A stretch of 64,000 nucleotides of DNA from Marseilla massiliensis (GTDB lineage: Bacteria; Bacteroidota; Bacteroidia; Bacteroidales; Bacteroidaceae). Position numbers and translations under genes: made by a program. Under the pieces are notes generated by a model. That model was not told the DNA's origin, ran no database searches, and worked only from the letters and a program-made list of their open reading frames with translations. Every line of letters begins with the position of its first letter. Position 1 is the first letter of the stretch. Location: NCBI RefSeq assembly GCF_016899855.1, contig NZ_JACJJG010000003.1:1-64000 (forward strand), read 5' to 3'. This document shows positions 41,133-48,995 of the stretch, piece after piece.

Positions 41133-41264
41133 AAAAGCCGCCTTTCGGCTTATGAAAGATGGCTTTTCGCGTTCTAAAAGGCCATCTTTTACAAGCCAAA
41201 AGACGGCCTTTTGAAAAACGGGCATATAGTTCCACCCCATTTAAGGCGGTTTATGCGGCATTGA
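41133..41264. repeat. 22-bp-period degenerate array, copy 5
   Basis: Units at 41133, 41155, 41177 and 41199 read AAAAGCCGCCTTTC, AAAGATGGCTTTTC, AAAGGCCATCTTTT and AAAGACGGCCTTTT, each followed by about 8 variable bases. A weak unit at 41221 and AAGGCGGTTTA at 41243 continue in phase. AAAGATGGC (41155-41163) is the exact reverse complement of GCCATCTTT (41181-41189). AAAAGGCC (41176-41183) is that of GGCCTTTT (41205-41212). Confidence 0.72.
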
Positions 41265-41345
41265 AATCCGTGCACACATGCATTAAAATTAGTTAAATCA
41301 CGGACTTGGTAAGTAAACATCAATAAATTCACAATATTATTTACG

Positions 41346-41353
41346 TAACTTTG
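41346..41353 (+). promoter_or_regulatory. -7 box of ArnT-like gene
   Basis: TAACTTTG, 56 bases before the ATG; the -33 region lacks a clear TTTG. Confidence 0.5.
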
Positions 41354-41409
41354 CATGTTGTTAATAAAAAAGCGAAAAGCAATAATTTAAACAATAAAAA
41401 ACAACTTAC

Positions 41410-43134
41410 ATGAGAAAGCAAGATAACCGGTACATTTGGATTTTACTTGTAATCTGTATCCTGTCGTTAATCATTTTTCTCGGTAACGCTCTCTTCAATA
41501 CGAAAGGTGAGCCACGCGAGGCAATAGTCGCAGTGTCAATGCTGAAATACGGTAATTGGATTCTGCCTATAAATAATGGTGTGGATATTGCCTATAAACC
41601 GCCGTTTTTCCATTGGTGCATAGCATTTTTCTCTCTGTTTCAGGGATATGTGTCCGAATTTACGTCACGGTTGCCCTCAACATTGGCACTCATCGCAATG
41701 ACTCTTGTCGGCTTCAAGTTCTACGAAAAAAGGAGTACGCCACAAATTGCCCTCATCGCATGCCTTGTAGCCATTACAAGTTTTGAGGTTCACCGTGCAG
41801 GTACCAACTGCCGTGTGGACATGCTGCTGAGCGCATTAATGGTGATTTCTCTTTACCAACTATATAAATGGGGTGAAAAAGGGTTGCGTGGAGTGCCTGT
41901 TGTGGCTATACTTTGCATGAGTGCAGCTTTCTTGACCAAAGGGCCGGTGGGCATAGTTCTGCCATGCCTTGTTACTGCCGTATTCCTTTTAATAAGTGGT
42001 TACAGGTTTGTAAAGTTGCTCTATGCTTTTGCGCTTGTGGCACTTGCTTCATGCGTTATCCCAGCGTGTTGGTACGTAGCAGCATATATGCAAGGCGGAG
42101 ATACCTTCATGCAGTTGGTATACGAAGAGAACGTGCTGCGCTTCTTAGGCAAGATGTCATACTCATCTCACGAAAATCCGGCCTACTATAATGTCATTAC
42201 CGTCTTGTCAGGGTATTTGCCTTACACGTTGCTGGTGGTGATGTCGTTGTTCGTCTTGAAATACAAGAAGCCTGAAGGGACGTTGAAATCATGGTGGAAC
42301 AGGCTTGTTGACTATATAAAATCAATGGATGACACAAGATTGTTCTCATTGTTGAGCATAGTAATAATATTTATTTTCTATTGCATTCCCAAGAGCAAGC
42401 GTAGCGTCTACCTGTTGCCCATATATCCGTTTATTGCCTATTTCCTTGCCGAATACATAATATATCTTGCCAAAAAACACTCAAGGATAATACGCTCATT
42501 CGGATATACGCTGTCCGGTATATATATAGCGTTGCTTGCGTTGTTTGTGGCTGTAAGGGCGGGAATTGTGCCAGAGACAATATTTTCAGGCAAACACGCA
42601 GCCGAGAACATTGCGCAAATGAGGGCGTTGGAGACTGCCGGTATTGGAATAACCGACATAATAATTATATTATTGCCGGTTATAGCCGCCTTACTGTTCT
42701 GGAAATCAAGGAAGAGCGACAGCATACGCCAAGTGTATTCAATGCTTGGTATTGTCATCGCGGTATTCATGTCGCTTGACGGCTTCTTCCAGCCGATAGT
42801 GCTTAACACTAAGTCGGACAAGCCCGTAGCCATGAAATTGAACAGCATAGTGGGCGATGGTACGGTGTATTCGTACCGTCCGCAGAGTGCAGCAGGTGAC
42901 CCGATGCGATCGTTTACCATCAATTTCTACATGAACGACAGAGTTGTGCCTTTCGAAGCTGCCATGCCCAAGAGCGGCTACATGCTGTCTGGCAATGACG
43001 ATATTGAGGCATTCAAGGAGACGTATCCTGATTATTCCGTTACGGAAGTGGTAGACTTCAAGCATAAAAGTTGCGACGACAAGAAAATGCTACACCTTTA
43101 CCGGATTTACGACACGTCACGCAATAAGAGGTAA
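41410..43134 (+). CDS. ArnT/PMT-like membrane glycosyltransferase
   Basis: 574 residues, about 11-12 hydrophobic helices and a C-terminal soluble domain (about 450-574). The first extracytoplasmic loop carries the family acidic pair region TKGEPREA. Such GT-C enzymes move a sugar from a polyprenyl-phosphate carrier to lipid A, a protein or a glycan outside the inner membrane. The next gene encodes an ArnC/GtrB/DPM-like synthase that could make the lipid-linked donor, 42 bases downstream. The acceptor and sugar are unknown. Confidence 0.78.
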   Translation: MRKQDNRYIWILLVICILSLIIFLGNALFNTKGEPREAIVAVSMLKYGNWILPINNGVDIAYKPPFFHWCIAFFSLFQGYVSEFTSRLPSTLALIAMTLVGFKFYEKRSTPQIALIACLVAITSFEVHRAGTNCRVDMLLSALMVISLYQLYKWGEKGLRGVPVVAILCMSAAFLTKGPVGIVLPCLVTAVFLLISGYRFVKLLYAFALVALASCVIPACWYVAAYMQGGDTFMQLVYEENVLRFLGKMSYSSHENPAYYNVITVLSGYLPYTLLVVMSLFVLKYKKPEGTLKSWWNRLVDYIKSMDDTRLFSLLSIVIIFIFYCIPKSKRSVYLLPIYPFIAYFLAEYIIYLAKKHSRIIRSFGYTLSGIYIALLALFVAVRAGIVPETIFSGKHAAENIAQMRALETAGIGITDIIIILLPVIAALLFWKSRKSDSIRQVYSMLGIVIAVFMSLDGFFQPIVLNTKSDKPVAMKLNSIVGDGTVYSYRPQSAAGDPMRSFTINFYMNDRVVPFEAAMPKSGYMLSGNDDIEAFKETYPDYSVTEVVDFKHKSCDDKKMLHLYRIYDTSRNKR

Positions 43135-43176
43135 AGGATAAGCGTTTTTACATCAAAAATGTAAAAGAAAAAGAGT

Positions 43177-44139
43177 ATGAAGCTTGCGATAATTGTACCA
43201 TGTTATAACGAAGAGGCCGTATTGCCAGAGACCACGAAGCGCCTTTGTGGCATATTGGATGACATGACGGCGTCCGGGAGCATCGACGATGGCATTATAT
43301 TGTATGTTGACGACGGCAGCCGTGACTCTACATGGAGCCTTATTGAACAGTTCTCGGGCGCTGACAATAAAGTGGCAGGTCTCAAGCTGTCACACAATCG
43401 GGGGCATCAACACGCGTTATGGGCAGGCCTCGAGTGGGCTGCCGAGCATGCCGACGCGGCCGTGTCGATAGATGCCGACCTACAGGACGACGAGACCGTG
43501 ATACCGAAGATGGTCGGGCTGTACAACGCCGGAGTAGACATTGTGTACGGCGTGCGCAAGGAACGAGATACGGACACCTACTTTAAGCGGACCACGGCGC
43601 TCATGTTTTACAAGCTGATGAACGTGCTCGGCGGCCATGTCGTGTACAACCACGCCGACTACCGTCTGATGAGCCGGCGCACGCTGCAGGCCCTCGTGTC
43701 GTTTCCAGAGCGTAACCTGTTCCTCAGGGGGATGGTGGCCTCGCTCGGATTTCCGTCGGCATTCGTGTATTACGACCGCAAGGCCCGTTTCGCCGGCACG
43801 TCAAAATATCCGCTGACCAAGATGTTCAGCTTTGCCGTAGACGGCATAACGTCGTTCTCCACCCGTCCGCTGCGCTTTATAACATACCTTGGGCTCGTGT
43901 TCATCCTCATCGCCTTAGGCGTGATAATATACGCCCTTGTTGAATATTTCAACGGCACCACGATACAGGGATGGACGTCACTGCTTGTCTCGGTGTGGTT
44001 TATCGGCGGCGTGGTGCTGCTTGCGTGCGGCATAATAGGCGAATACGTGGGCAAGATATACATCGAGAGCAAGGGACGCCCGCGGTATTTCATCGAGAAG
44101 GAGACGGGCACCAACCGTGCCACGGACGCCCGCTCCTGA
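43177..44139 (+). CDS. GT2 polyprenyl-phosphate sugar synthase (GtrB/ArnC-like)
   Basis: 320 residues: a GT2 catalytic domain (about 1-225) with IIVPCYNEE, YVDDGSRD, the DADLQDDE metal motif (DXD-like) and AGTSKYPLTK, then two C-terminal membrane helices (about 230-255 and 265-290). It should transfer a sugar from a nucleotide donor to undecaprenyl phosphate for use by the preceding ArnT-like enzyme. The second half is clearly more GC-rich than the upstream gene, a composition shared with the GH43 gene on the other side of the gap. Confidence 0.83.
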   Translation: MKLAIIVPCYNEEAVLPETTKRLCGILDDMTASGSIDDGIILYVDDGSRDSTWSLIEQFSGADNKVAGLKLSHNRGHQHALWAGLEWAAEHADAAVSIDADLQDDETVIPKMVGLYNAGVDIVYGVRKERDTDTYFKRTTALMFYKLMNVLGGHVVYNHADYRLMSRRTLQALVSFPERNLFLRGMVASLGFPSAFVYYDRKARFAGTSKYPLTKMFSFAVDGITSFSTRPLRFITYLGLVFILIALGVIIYALVEYFNGTTIQGWTSLLVSVWFIGGVVLLACGIIGEYVGKIYIESKGRPRYFIEKETGTNRATDARS

Positions 44140-44152
44140 GCCACAGTTACCT

Positions 44153-44180
44153 GCGCGGGCGTATCACGTAACGCCTGCGC
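44153..44180. other. GC-rich hairpin after GT2 gene
   Basis: GCGCGGGCGT (44153-44162) pairs with ACGCCTGCGC (44171-44180) with one G-T wobble around an 8-base loop, 14 bases past the stop. No T-run follows, so it may be a transcript-end stabiliser rather than a terminator. Confidence 0.55.
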
Positions 44181-44297
44181 TCGGGATTACACATTGTACA
44201 CGAATCGGGCCAAACTGCTTACACATTGAAAAACGTTGACGCTGTAGAAGTGGCGCGGCCAAAATTTTCTTTCCGTCAGACTTAAATACGCCAATTC

Positions 44298-44344
44298 TGG
44301 GTGTGCAACCGTAATTCGTTGAACTACTTACGGTTACACACCCA
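44298..44344 (+). terminator. Hairpin, possible terminator
   Basis: TGGGTGTG-C-AACCGTAA (44298-44314) pairs with TTACGGTT-A-CACACCCA (44328-44344), 16 of 17 pairs, with a 13-base loop. AAATAGTTTTT follows. It runs directly into the first unit of the repeat array. Confidence 0.5.
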
Positions 44345-44495
44345 AAATAGTTTTTGTGCAACGAAAAACGGCCTTTTTTACGCAGAAAAGCCATGTTTTT
44401 CGTTGAGTTCGCTATGCTTTCTCGTTGAGGGAAGATAGCTTTTTCATTGAGGAAAGATAGTTTTCTCGATGAGAAAGCATAGCTTACTCTATTTA
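44342..44495. repeat. 22-bp-period degenerate array, copy 6 (longest)
   Basis: Seven units start at 44342, 44364, 44386, 44408, 44430, 44452 and 44474. Cores after the A-run are ATAG, CGGCC, GCCATG, GCTATG, GATAGC, GATAG and GCATAGC, each followed by a T-run. Units 3-6 also share a 3' tail close to CGTTGAG. GCTATGCTTTCTC (44411-44423) is an exact reverse complement of GAGAAAGCATAGC (44471-44483). This copy shows the repeat unit most plainly. Confidence 0.78.
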
Positions 44496-44657
44496 ATAAA
44501 TAATTCTTTACAAACAGAAGAGTCGTTTTGCTAAGTCTACATGGCATTTCCTAGAAATTCTTTTCCAGATTGCGCTGAAAGCATTAACTTTCCTATATGA
44601 CGTTTTGAAACTTTCCAGTCGAACAGTGTTTACAAACGTACACAGCTATGGCAACGG

Positions 44658-44693
44658 TAAAATAAAAGAGGAAAGGCACCTGCCTTCCCTCTT
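44658..44693 (-). terminator. Terminator of GH43 gene
   Basis: On the minus strand AAGAGGGAAGGC (44693-44682) pairs with GCCTTTCCTCTT (44677-44666) with one wobble, followed by TTATTTT. Confidence 0.75.
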
Positions 44694-44717
44694 AAGAACT
44701 TTATATCCTACGCCGCG

Positions 44718-46361
44718 TCACTTCGTCACGCGGAACCAGTCAGCGTCTATCCAGCCACGGTTTGCCTTCCCGGCAGGCTCGGCGGCCACGAAACCAATCT
44801 TAGCGCCAATCCATTTGCCCTCACGCATGGTAAACTCGTCGCCGGCCGGCTTGAACTTCTTGCCGTCAAGGCTGTACGAGAAGCTGCACTTGCCGTTGTC
44901 TACCGACATGCGCATGTATATATCCTCATGTATGCCCGGTTGGTAATCAATCTTGTCAGCCGCCGTAGGTTCAAGCGTGGCTATTACCTTCACGGTCTCA
45001 GCCTTGCCCTTGTCGGCATTGCGGCACGTCAACTGCTGTAGCTGGAAGGCGTCCCCCACCCTTTTCACCACCAATGCCGAGTAGTCGAGTCCCATCATGA
45101 TAATCCCGCCAAACTGGTTCTGGTCCTTTGACGTGAAGCGCAGTTTAGCCGTAGCGGTAAACTTGTCGGCCGGCGTCTTCTGCAGCAGCAGGTTGGGCAC
45201 CTCCCAAAGGTTTACATAGTTATCGCTTAACTTGTGCGTATATATTCTGAACTTACCAAACGCAGTAGGCATGCCGAACATCTGGTTGTAGTTTGCGTGC
45301 CACTGCCATTGCAACCCCATCCTTGGCTCGTTGAATTCGTCGCTCTCAACCGGATTCTGTATCGGCCACGCCTGCGAAGTCTTGGGCTTACGGTACGTAA
45401 TGACAGGTTCTCCGCAATAATCCCCGTCCTTGTCGACGCCCATTACAGGCCAGTTGTCCTTCCACGTAACAGGCTGCAAATGCACTACACGCCCGTAACA
45501 TCCCTTGTCCTGGAAATGCAGGAACCAGTCCTCGCCATATTGCGTATGTATCCATGCGCCTTGGTGCGGGCCGTTAACGCTACTCTTACCCTGAGCCAGC
45601 ACGGTCTTGCTCTCGTACGGGCCGAACGGTTGCTTTGCCCTCATTGCCACCTGGAAGCCCGTAGGCACGCCGCCCGCCGGGAACATAATCCAGTACCAGC
45701 CGTTGCGCTTGTAGAACTTAGGCCCCTCGCACGTTCTGTTTTCCGTTCCGTTACCGTCAAATACGATTACAGGGTCGCCTATCGCCCTCGTTCCGTCGGC
45801 AGACAGCTCACGCACGACGATGATCGAAGCAAAGCGCGAACGGCTGTTCGCATAAGCATATGTAAGATAGCAACGGCCGTCATCGTCCCAAAGCGGAGTT
45901 GTGTCTATCATGCCCTTGCCCGATATAACGCATATAGGCTCCTCCCAATTACCGGCGGGGTCTTTCGTCTTGACCATCATTACGCCACGGTCGGGGTCCC
46001 CCCAATAGATATAGAACTCACCGTTATGGTGACGAATGCTCGGCGCCCACACCCCGTTTCCGTGCGACGGCATGTCGAACACCTCGGTGGGATATTGCGT
46101 CTTTAGCGCATGCCCGATTATCTCCCAGTTCACCAAATCCTTCGAATGAAGGATGGGCAGACCGGGAATACAGTTAAACGAACTTGCCGTAAGATAGTAA
46201 TCCTCGCCTACAACACATGCGTCTGGATCACTATAGTCGGCATTAATCACGGGATTTGTGTAAGTGCCGTCGCCATTATCCGGGCACCATACCTCTGACT
46301 TGTACTGTGCATTGGCAAAAATAGGTAAGAAGGCCAATACCAACAAAATTTGTTTTTTCAT
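44718..46361 (-). CDS. Secreted GH43 beta-xylosidase/arabinofuranosidase
   Basis: Exported hemicellulose-type glycosidase, 547 residues. It has a signal peptide (about 1-18), a five-bladed GH43 domain with predicted base Asp 45 in DYSDPDACV, pKa-tuning Asp in MIDTTPLWDDDG and acid Glu in CEGPKFY, then a C-terminal beta-sandwich (about 350-547). The start MKKQILLVLAF (46361) is chosen because it yields the signal peptide; a longer frame adds 23 charged residues. No SusC/SusD pair is nearby, so it is not in a typical utilisation locus. The substrate may be xylan or arabinan oligosaccharides. Confidence 0.87.
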   Translation of the reverse strand: MKKQILLVLAFLPIFANAQYKSEVWCPDNGDGTYTNPVINADYSDPDACVVGEDYYLTASSFNCIPGLPILHSKDLVNWEIIGHALKTQYPTEVFDMPSHGNGVWAPSIRHHNGEFYIYWGDPDRGVMMVKTKDPAGNWEEPICVISGKGMIDTTPLWDDDGRCYLTYAYANSRSRFASIIVVRELSADGTRAIGDPVIVFDGNGTENRTCEGPKFYKRNGWYWIMFPAGGVPTGFQVAMRAKQPFGPYESKTVLAQGKSSVNGPHQGAWIHTQYGEDWFLHFQDKGCYGRVVHLQPVTWKDNWPVMGVDKDGDYCGEPVITYRKPKTSQAWPIQNPVESDEFNEPRMGLQWQWHANYNQMFGMPTAFGKFRIYTHKLSDNYVNLWEVPNLLLQKTPADKFTATAKLRFTSKDQNQFGGIIMMGLDYSALVVKRVGDAFQLQQLTCRNADKGKAETVKVIATLEPTAADKIDYQPGIHEDIYMRMSVDNGKCSFSYSLDGKKFKPAGDEFTMREGKWIGAKIGFVAAEPAGKANRGWIDADWFRVTK

Positions 46362-46444
46362 ACTTGGAAATATTATTTTGGTTTGTTTTAATTTATAGTG
46401 AGTTTGAAAATCAGCCCGTTTCTTGGACACACGAACAGACTTTT

Positions 46445-47524
46445 CTATAACACCTTGACAAAGTTATTCTCTATATAATCAAATTTCAACTTGTAATTGA
46501 CATCATGGATTATGTGCATCAACTGGGTCGGGTCAGTAATGTCAGTACCGAATGAATTTGCGACATGCCCCATTGTGCGTCTTACATTTATTTCTACGCA
46601 TGGATGAAGTAAGTAACCGCATCCGCCATCTTTTACCACTATCATCATATCGACACCAAGCGATCCCTTGTAACATTTAAAGAAACTTGTGGAAAAATAA
46701 GTCTTAAGCCGTTCAACTATATTATCAATAAGGGATAAAGACAAAAATTCGCCCATCATGTGAGATTTTTCCAACTCTGACGCAATAATGCTTCCCGTAT
46801 AGTTACTTCCACCAGTCCTGAACAAAGACAGGCCGCGATAATCAACTCTGCCATTGCCATAAGAATAGAATTCCATTGCAAAATCTTTTACCTTCTTGTA
46901 GTACGGCTCAACGGAAATGCCACCTTGGCGTTCTATTACCTTTCTAATCCATCCGTCAACCGACGGTGTAATGCAACGCTCAATGTATCGTACCCCACGA
47001 CCACTGCTACTCCACGGTGCCTTGGCTACTATTTTTCCATATTTACGTAATGAATCATATACTGCGTCAATATTCTTGTAATAGAAACTTTCACCACACG
47101 TGACGTCCTCTATATCCTTACGCAAAACCGTAAGCAAGGCACACGTTTGCCGTCTATCGGATAAATCACGTATATATTCCAATGTGTCGTCGGCGGGCAA
47201 GACATCTGGATTTACGCCGGCATCAGACAGCTGTTGTCTGACGGCTTTGTCCCATCCCCATGGCTCAATGGCAGAAAACACCAAATGCCTCAAGTCATTT
47301 GCAGTAACGAAAAGTACGTCAGCATGCCGTTTGCCTATTTGCGACAGAGCCTTAATAGCATAATACACATCGTCGACAAGTATCAAATCGCCTTCACCAG
47401 CCCATAATGCAGGAAGGAATCCAAGATTTACCTTAAATTCCTGTATGGCATGCGGCAATGTAAAATATGCCTTGTCCGCCGCAAGCGCCATATCATGTTC
47501 CGGATTAAAGATATGTAATTTCAC
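46445..47524 (-). CDS. Uncharacterised ATP-grasp-like protein
   Basis: 359 residues, not matched by me to a named enzyme. No signal peptide or membrane helix. It opens with HIFNPEHDMALA. A middle stretch KAPWSSSGRGVRYI (near 165) looks like the lysine and glycine-rich loop of ATP-grasp enzymes, and PCVEINVRRTMGH near the C-terminus looks like their metal-binding Glu-x-Asn. This suggests ATP-dependent ligation of a carboxylate to an amine or similar, but the substrate is unknown. It sits alone between GH43 and the AAA ATPase gene. Confidence 0.6.
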   Translation of the reverse strand: MKLHIFNPEHDMALAADKAYFTLPHAIQEFKVNLGFLPALWAGEGDLILVDDVYYAIKALSQIGKRHADVLFVTANDLRHLVFSAIEPWGWDKAVRQQLSDAGVNPDVLPADDTLEYIRDLSDRRQTCALLTVLRKDIEDVTCGESFYYKNIDAVYDSLRKYGKIVAKAPWSSSGRGVRYIERCITPSVDGWIRKVIERQGGISVEPYYKKVKDFAMEFYSYGNGRVDYRGLSLFRTGGSNYTGSIIASELEKSHMMGEFLSLSLIDNIVERLKTYFSTSFFKCYKGSLGVDMMIVVKDGGCGYLLHPCVEINVRRTMGHVANSFGTDITDPTQLMHIIHDVNYKLKFDYIENNFVKVL

Positions 47525-47716
47525 TTCAACAAAATTATTGATTGGTGCAAAGATAGTGTAAACATAGAGAAGTGCAAAATAAATTTTTAACGAAGTTAGC
47601 TTTTATTTGTGCAGATTATGTAATAATAAATACAGGAAATTCCTCACATAGCAGCTGGCATAACCTGCCAGCTTATGCAAAAATAATAAAAAAATACGAG
47701 TTTTTGCAAAGCATGG

Positions 47717-47747
47717 TTTGCAAATAAAGAATAAAATGCTATCTTTG
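47717..47747 (+). promoter_or_regulatory. Promoter of AAA ATPase gene
   Basis: TTTG at 47717-47720, 19 bases, TATCTTTG at 47740-47747; the ATG follows 25 bases later. Confidence 0.85.
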
Positions 47748-47771
47748 CAAAAGAAAACAAATTGAAAAAGA

Positions 47772-48959
47772 ATGGAAGCTTTCTTTCGCACCCATACTTA
47801 TTTAGTAGAACACACTAATGCCCCTGTACGACGTCAATTGATGGACGAAATCGATTGGTCAGACAGGCTTATCGGCATTAAAGGCACTCGTGGTGTTGGA
47901 AAGACGACATTTCTTCTTCAATACGCAAAAGAGCATTTTTCCCCGACAGACAGACGTTGTTTATATGTAAATATGAACAATTTTTATTTTCAAGGCCGAG
48001 GAATAGCAGATTTTGCGAATGAGTTTTGCAAGACAGGCGGTAGAGTTTTACTAATAGACCAAGTATTCAAGGAACCCAATTGGAGCCATGAATTAAGATT
48101 GTGTCATGACCAGAATCCGGAGCTGAAGATTGTTTTTACCGGTAGTAGTGTTATGCGCCTGAAGGAAGAAAACCCAGAACTAAGCGGAATTGTAAAAAGC
48201 TATAATCTGAGAGGATTTTCCTTTCGCGAATTTCTCAATCTTACAGCAGGAACCCATTTCCATTCATACACACTTGAGGAAATTGTGCATAACCACGAGC
48301 ATATAACGAGACAAATATTACCGGAAGTGTCTCCGAACAAATATTTTCCATTATATTTGCATCATGGGTTTTATCCTTTCTTTCTTGAGAACCGTAATTT
48401 CTCGGAAAATCTGCTTAAAACGATGAACATGATGACGGAAGTTGACATCCTGTTAATCAAGCAGATAGAACTTAAATATCTTACAAAAATAAAGAAGCTG
48501 TTTTACCTTCTGGCGCTTGACGGCCCAAAAGCTCCCAACGTAAGCCAACTGGCAAATGACATTGAGACAAGCCGTGCGACAGTGATGAATTACATTAAAT
48601 ACCTTGCAGAAGCAAGATTGATAAATGTAATATATCCTGTTGGGCAAACATTTCCGAAAAAGCCAAGCAAGGTGATGTTGCATAATCCGAACCTTATGTA
48701 TGCCATTTATCCGATAAGGGCTGAACAGCAAAATGTGATGGAAACGTTTTTCGTCAACTCGCTATGGAAAGACCACATCGTAAACCAAAGCAACAAAGAC
48801 AACTACTATATTATAGATGAAAAACGAAAATTCAGGATTTGCGATGCAACCAAATGTGGTAAAATACGCATGAATCCAGATACAATATATGCAAGATACA
48901 ACACGGAAATAGGCAAGGACAACCAAATTCCGCTATGGCTATTCGGATTTTTATATTAA
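47772..48959 (+). CDS. AAA ATPase (AAA_14/DUF4143-type) with Walker B Gln
   Basis: 395 residues. AAA domain (about 20-190) with P-loop GTRGVGKT (38-45) and the sensor stretch KIVFTGSSVMRL. A winged-helix-like region (about 240-300) and a C-terminal nuclease-like DUF4143 region follow, ending in the common IPLWLFGFLY. The Walker B position, which in relatives reads IDE, is LLIDQ here (Asp 96, Gln 97), so ATP hydrolysis may be impaired. The family's function is unsettled; many members look like mobile toxin/defence-type genes. It ends 36 bases before nifJ. Confidence 0.78.
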   Translation: MEAFFRTHTYLVEHTNAPVRRQLMDEIDWSDRLIGIKGTRGVGKTTFLLQYAKEHFSPTDRRCLYVNMNNFYFQGRGIADFANEFCKTGGRVLLIDQVFKEPNWSHELRLCHDQNPELKIVFTGSSVMRLKEENPELSGIVKSYNLRGFSFREFLNLTAGTHFHSYTLEEIVHNHEHITRQILPEVSPNKYFPLYLHHGFYPFFLENRNFSENLLKTMNMMTEVDILLIKQIELKYLTKIKKLFYLLALDGPKAPNVSQLANDIETSRATVMNYIKYLAEARLINVIYPVGQTFPKKPSKVMLHNPNLMYAIYPIRAEQQNVMETFFVNSLWKDHIVNQSNKDNYYIIDEKRKFRICDATKCGKIRMNPDTIYARYNTEIGKDNQIPLWLFGFLY

Positions 48960-48995
48960 ACTAACAAGATACACTAACATTAATGTTTTATTAAA

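Larger units (their letters stand above)
44140..44717. other. Gap between GT2 and GH43 genes
   Basis: No gene seen. It contains a GC-rich hairpin (44153-44180), a second hairpin (44298-44344), the longest 22-bp-period array (44342-44495) and the GH43 terminator (44658-44693). Confidence 0.7.

Noticed and set aside
44342-44495. CRISPR array at the 22-bp-period repeats
   Set aside because: The units touch each other with no spacers, the repeats are degenerate and short, and no cas gene is present.
45234-46106. 290-codon open frame on the plus strand
   Set aside because: It lies wholly antisense to GH43, is Arg/Leu/Val-rich as expected for the complement of a GC-rich gene, and has no recognisable domain.
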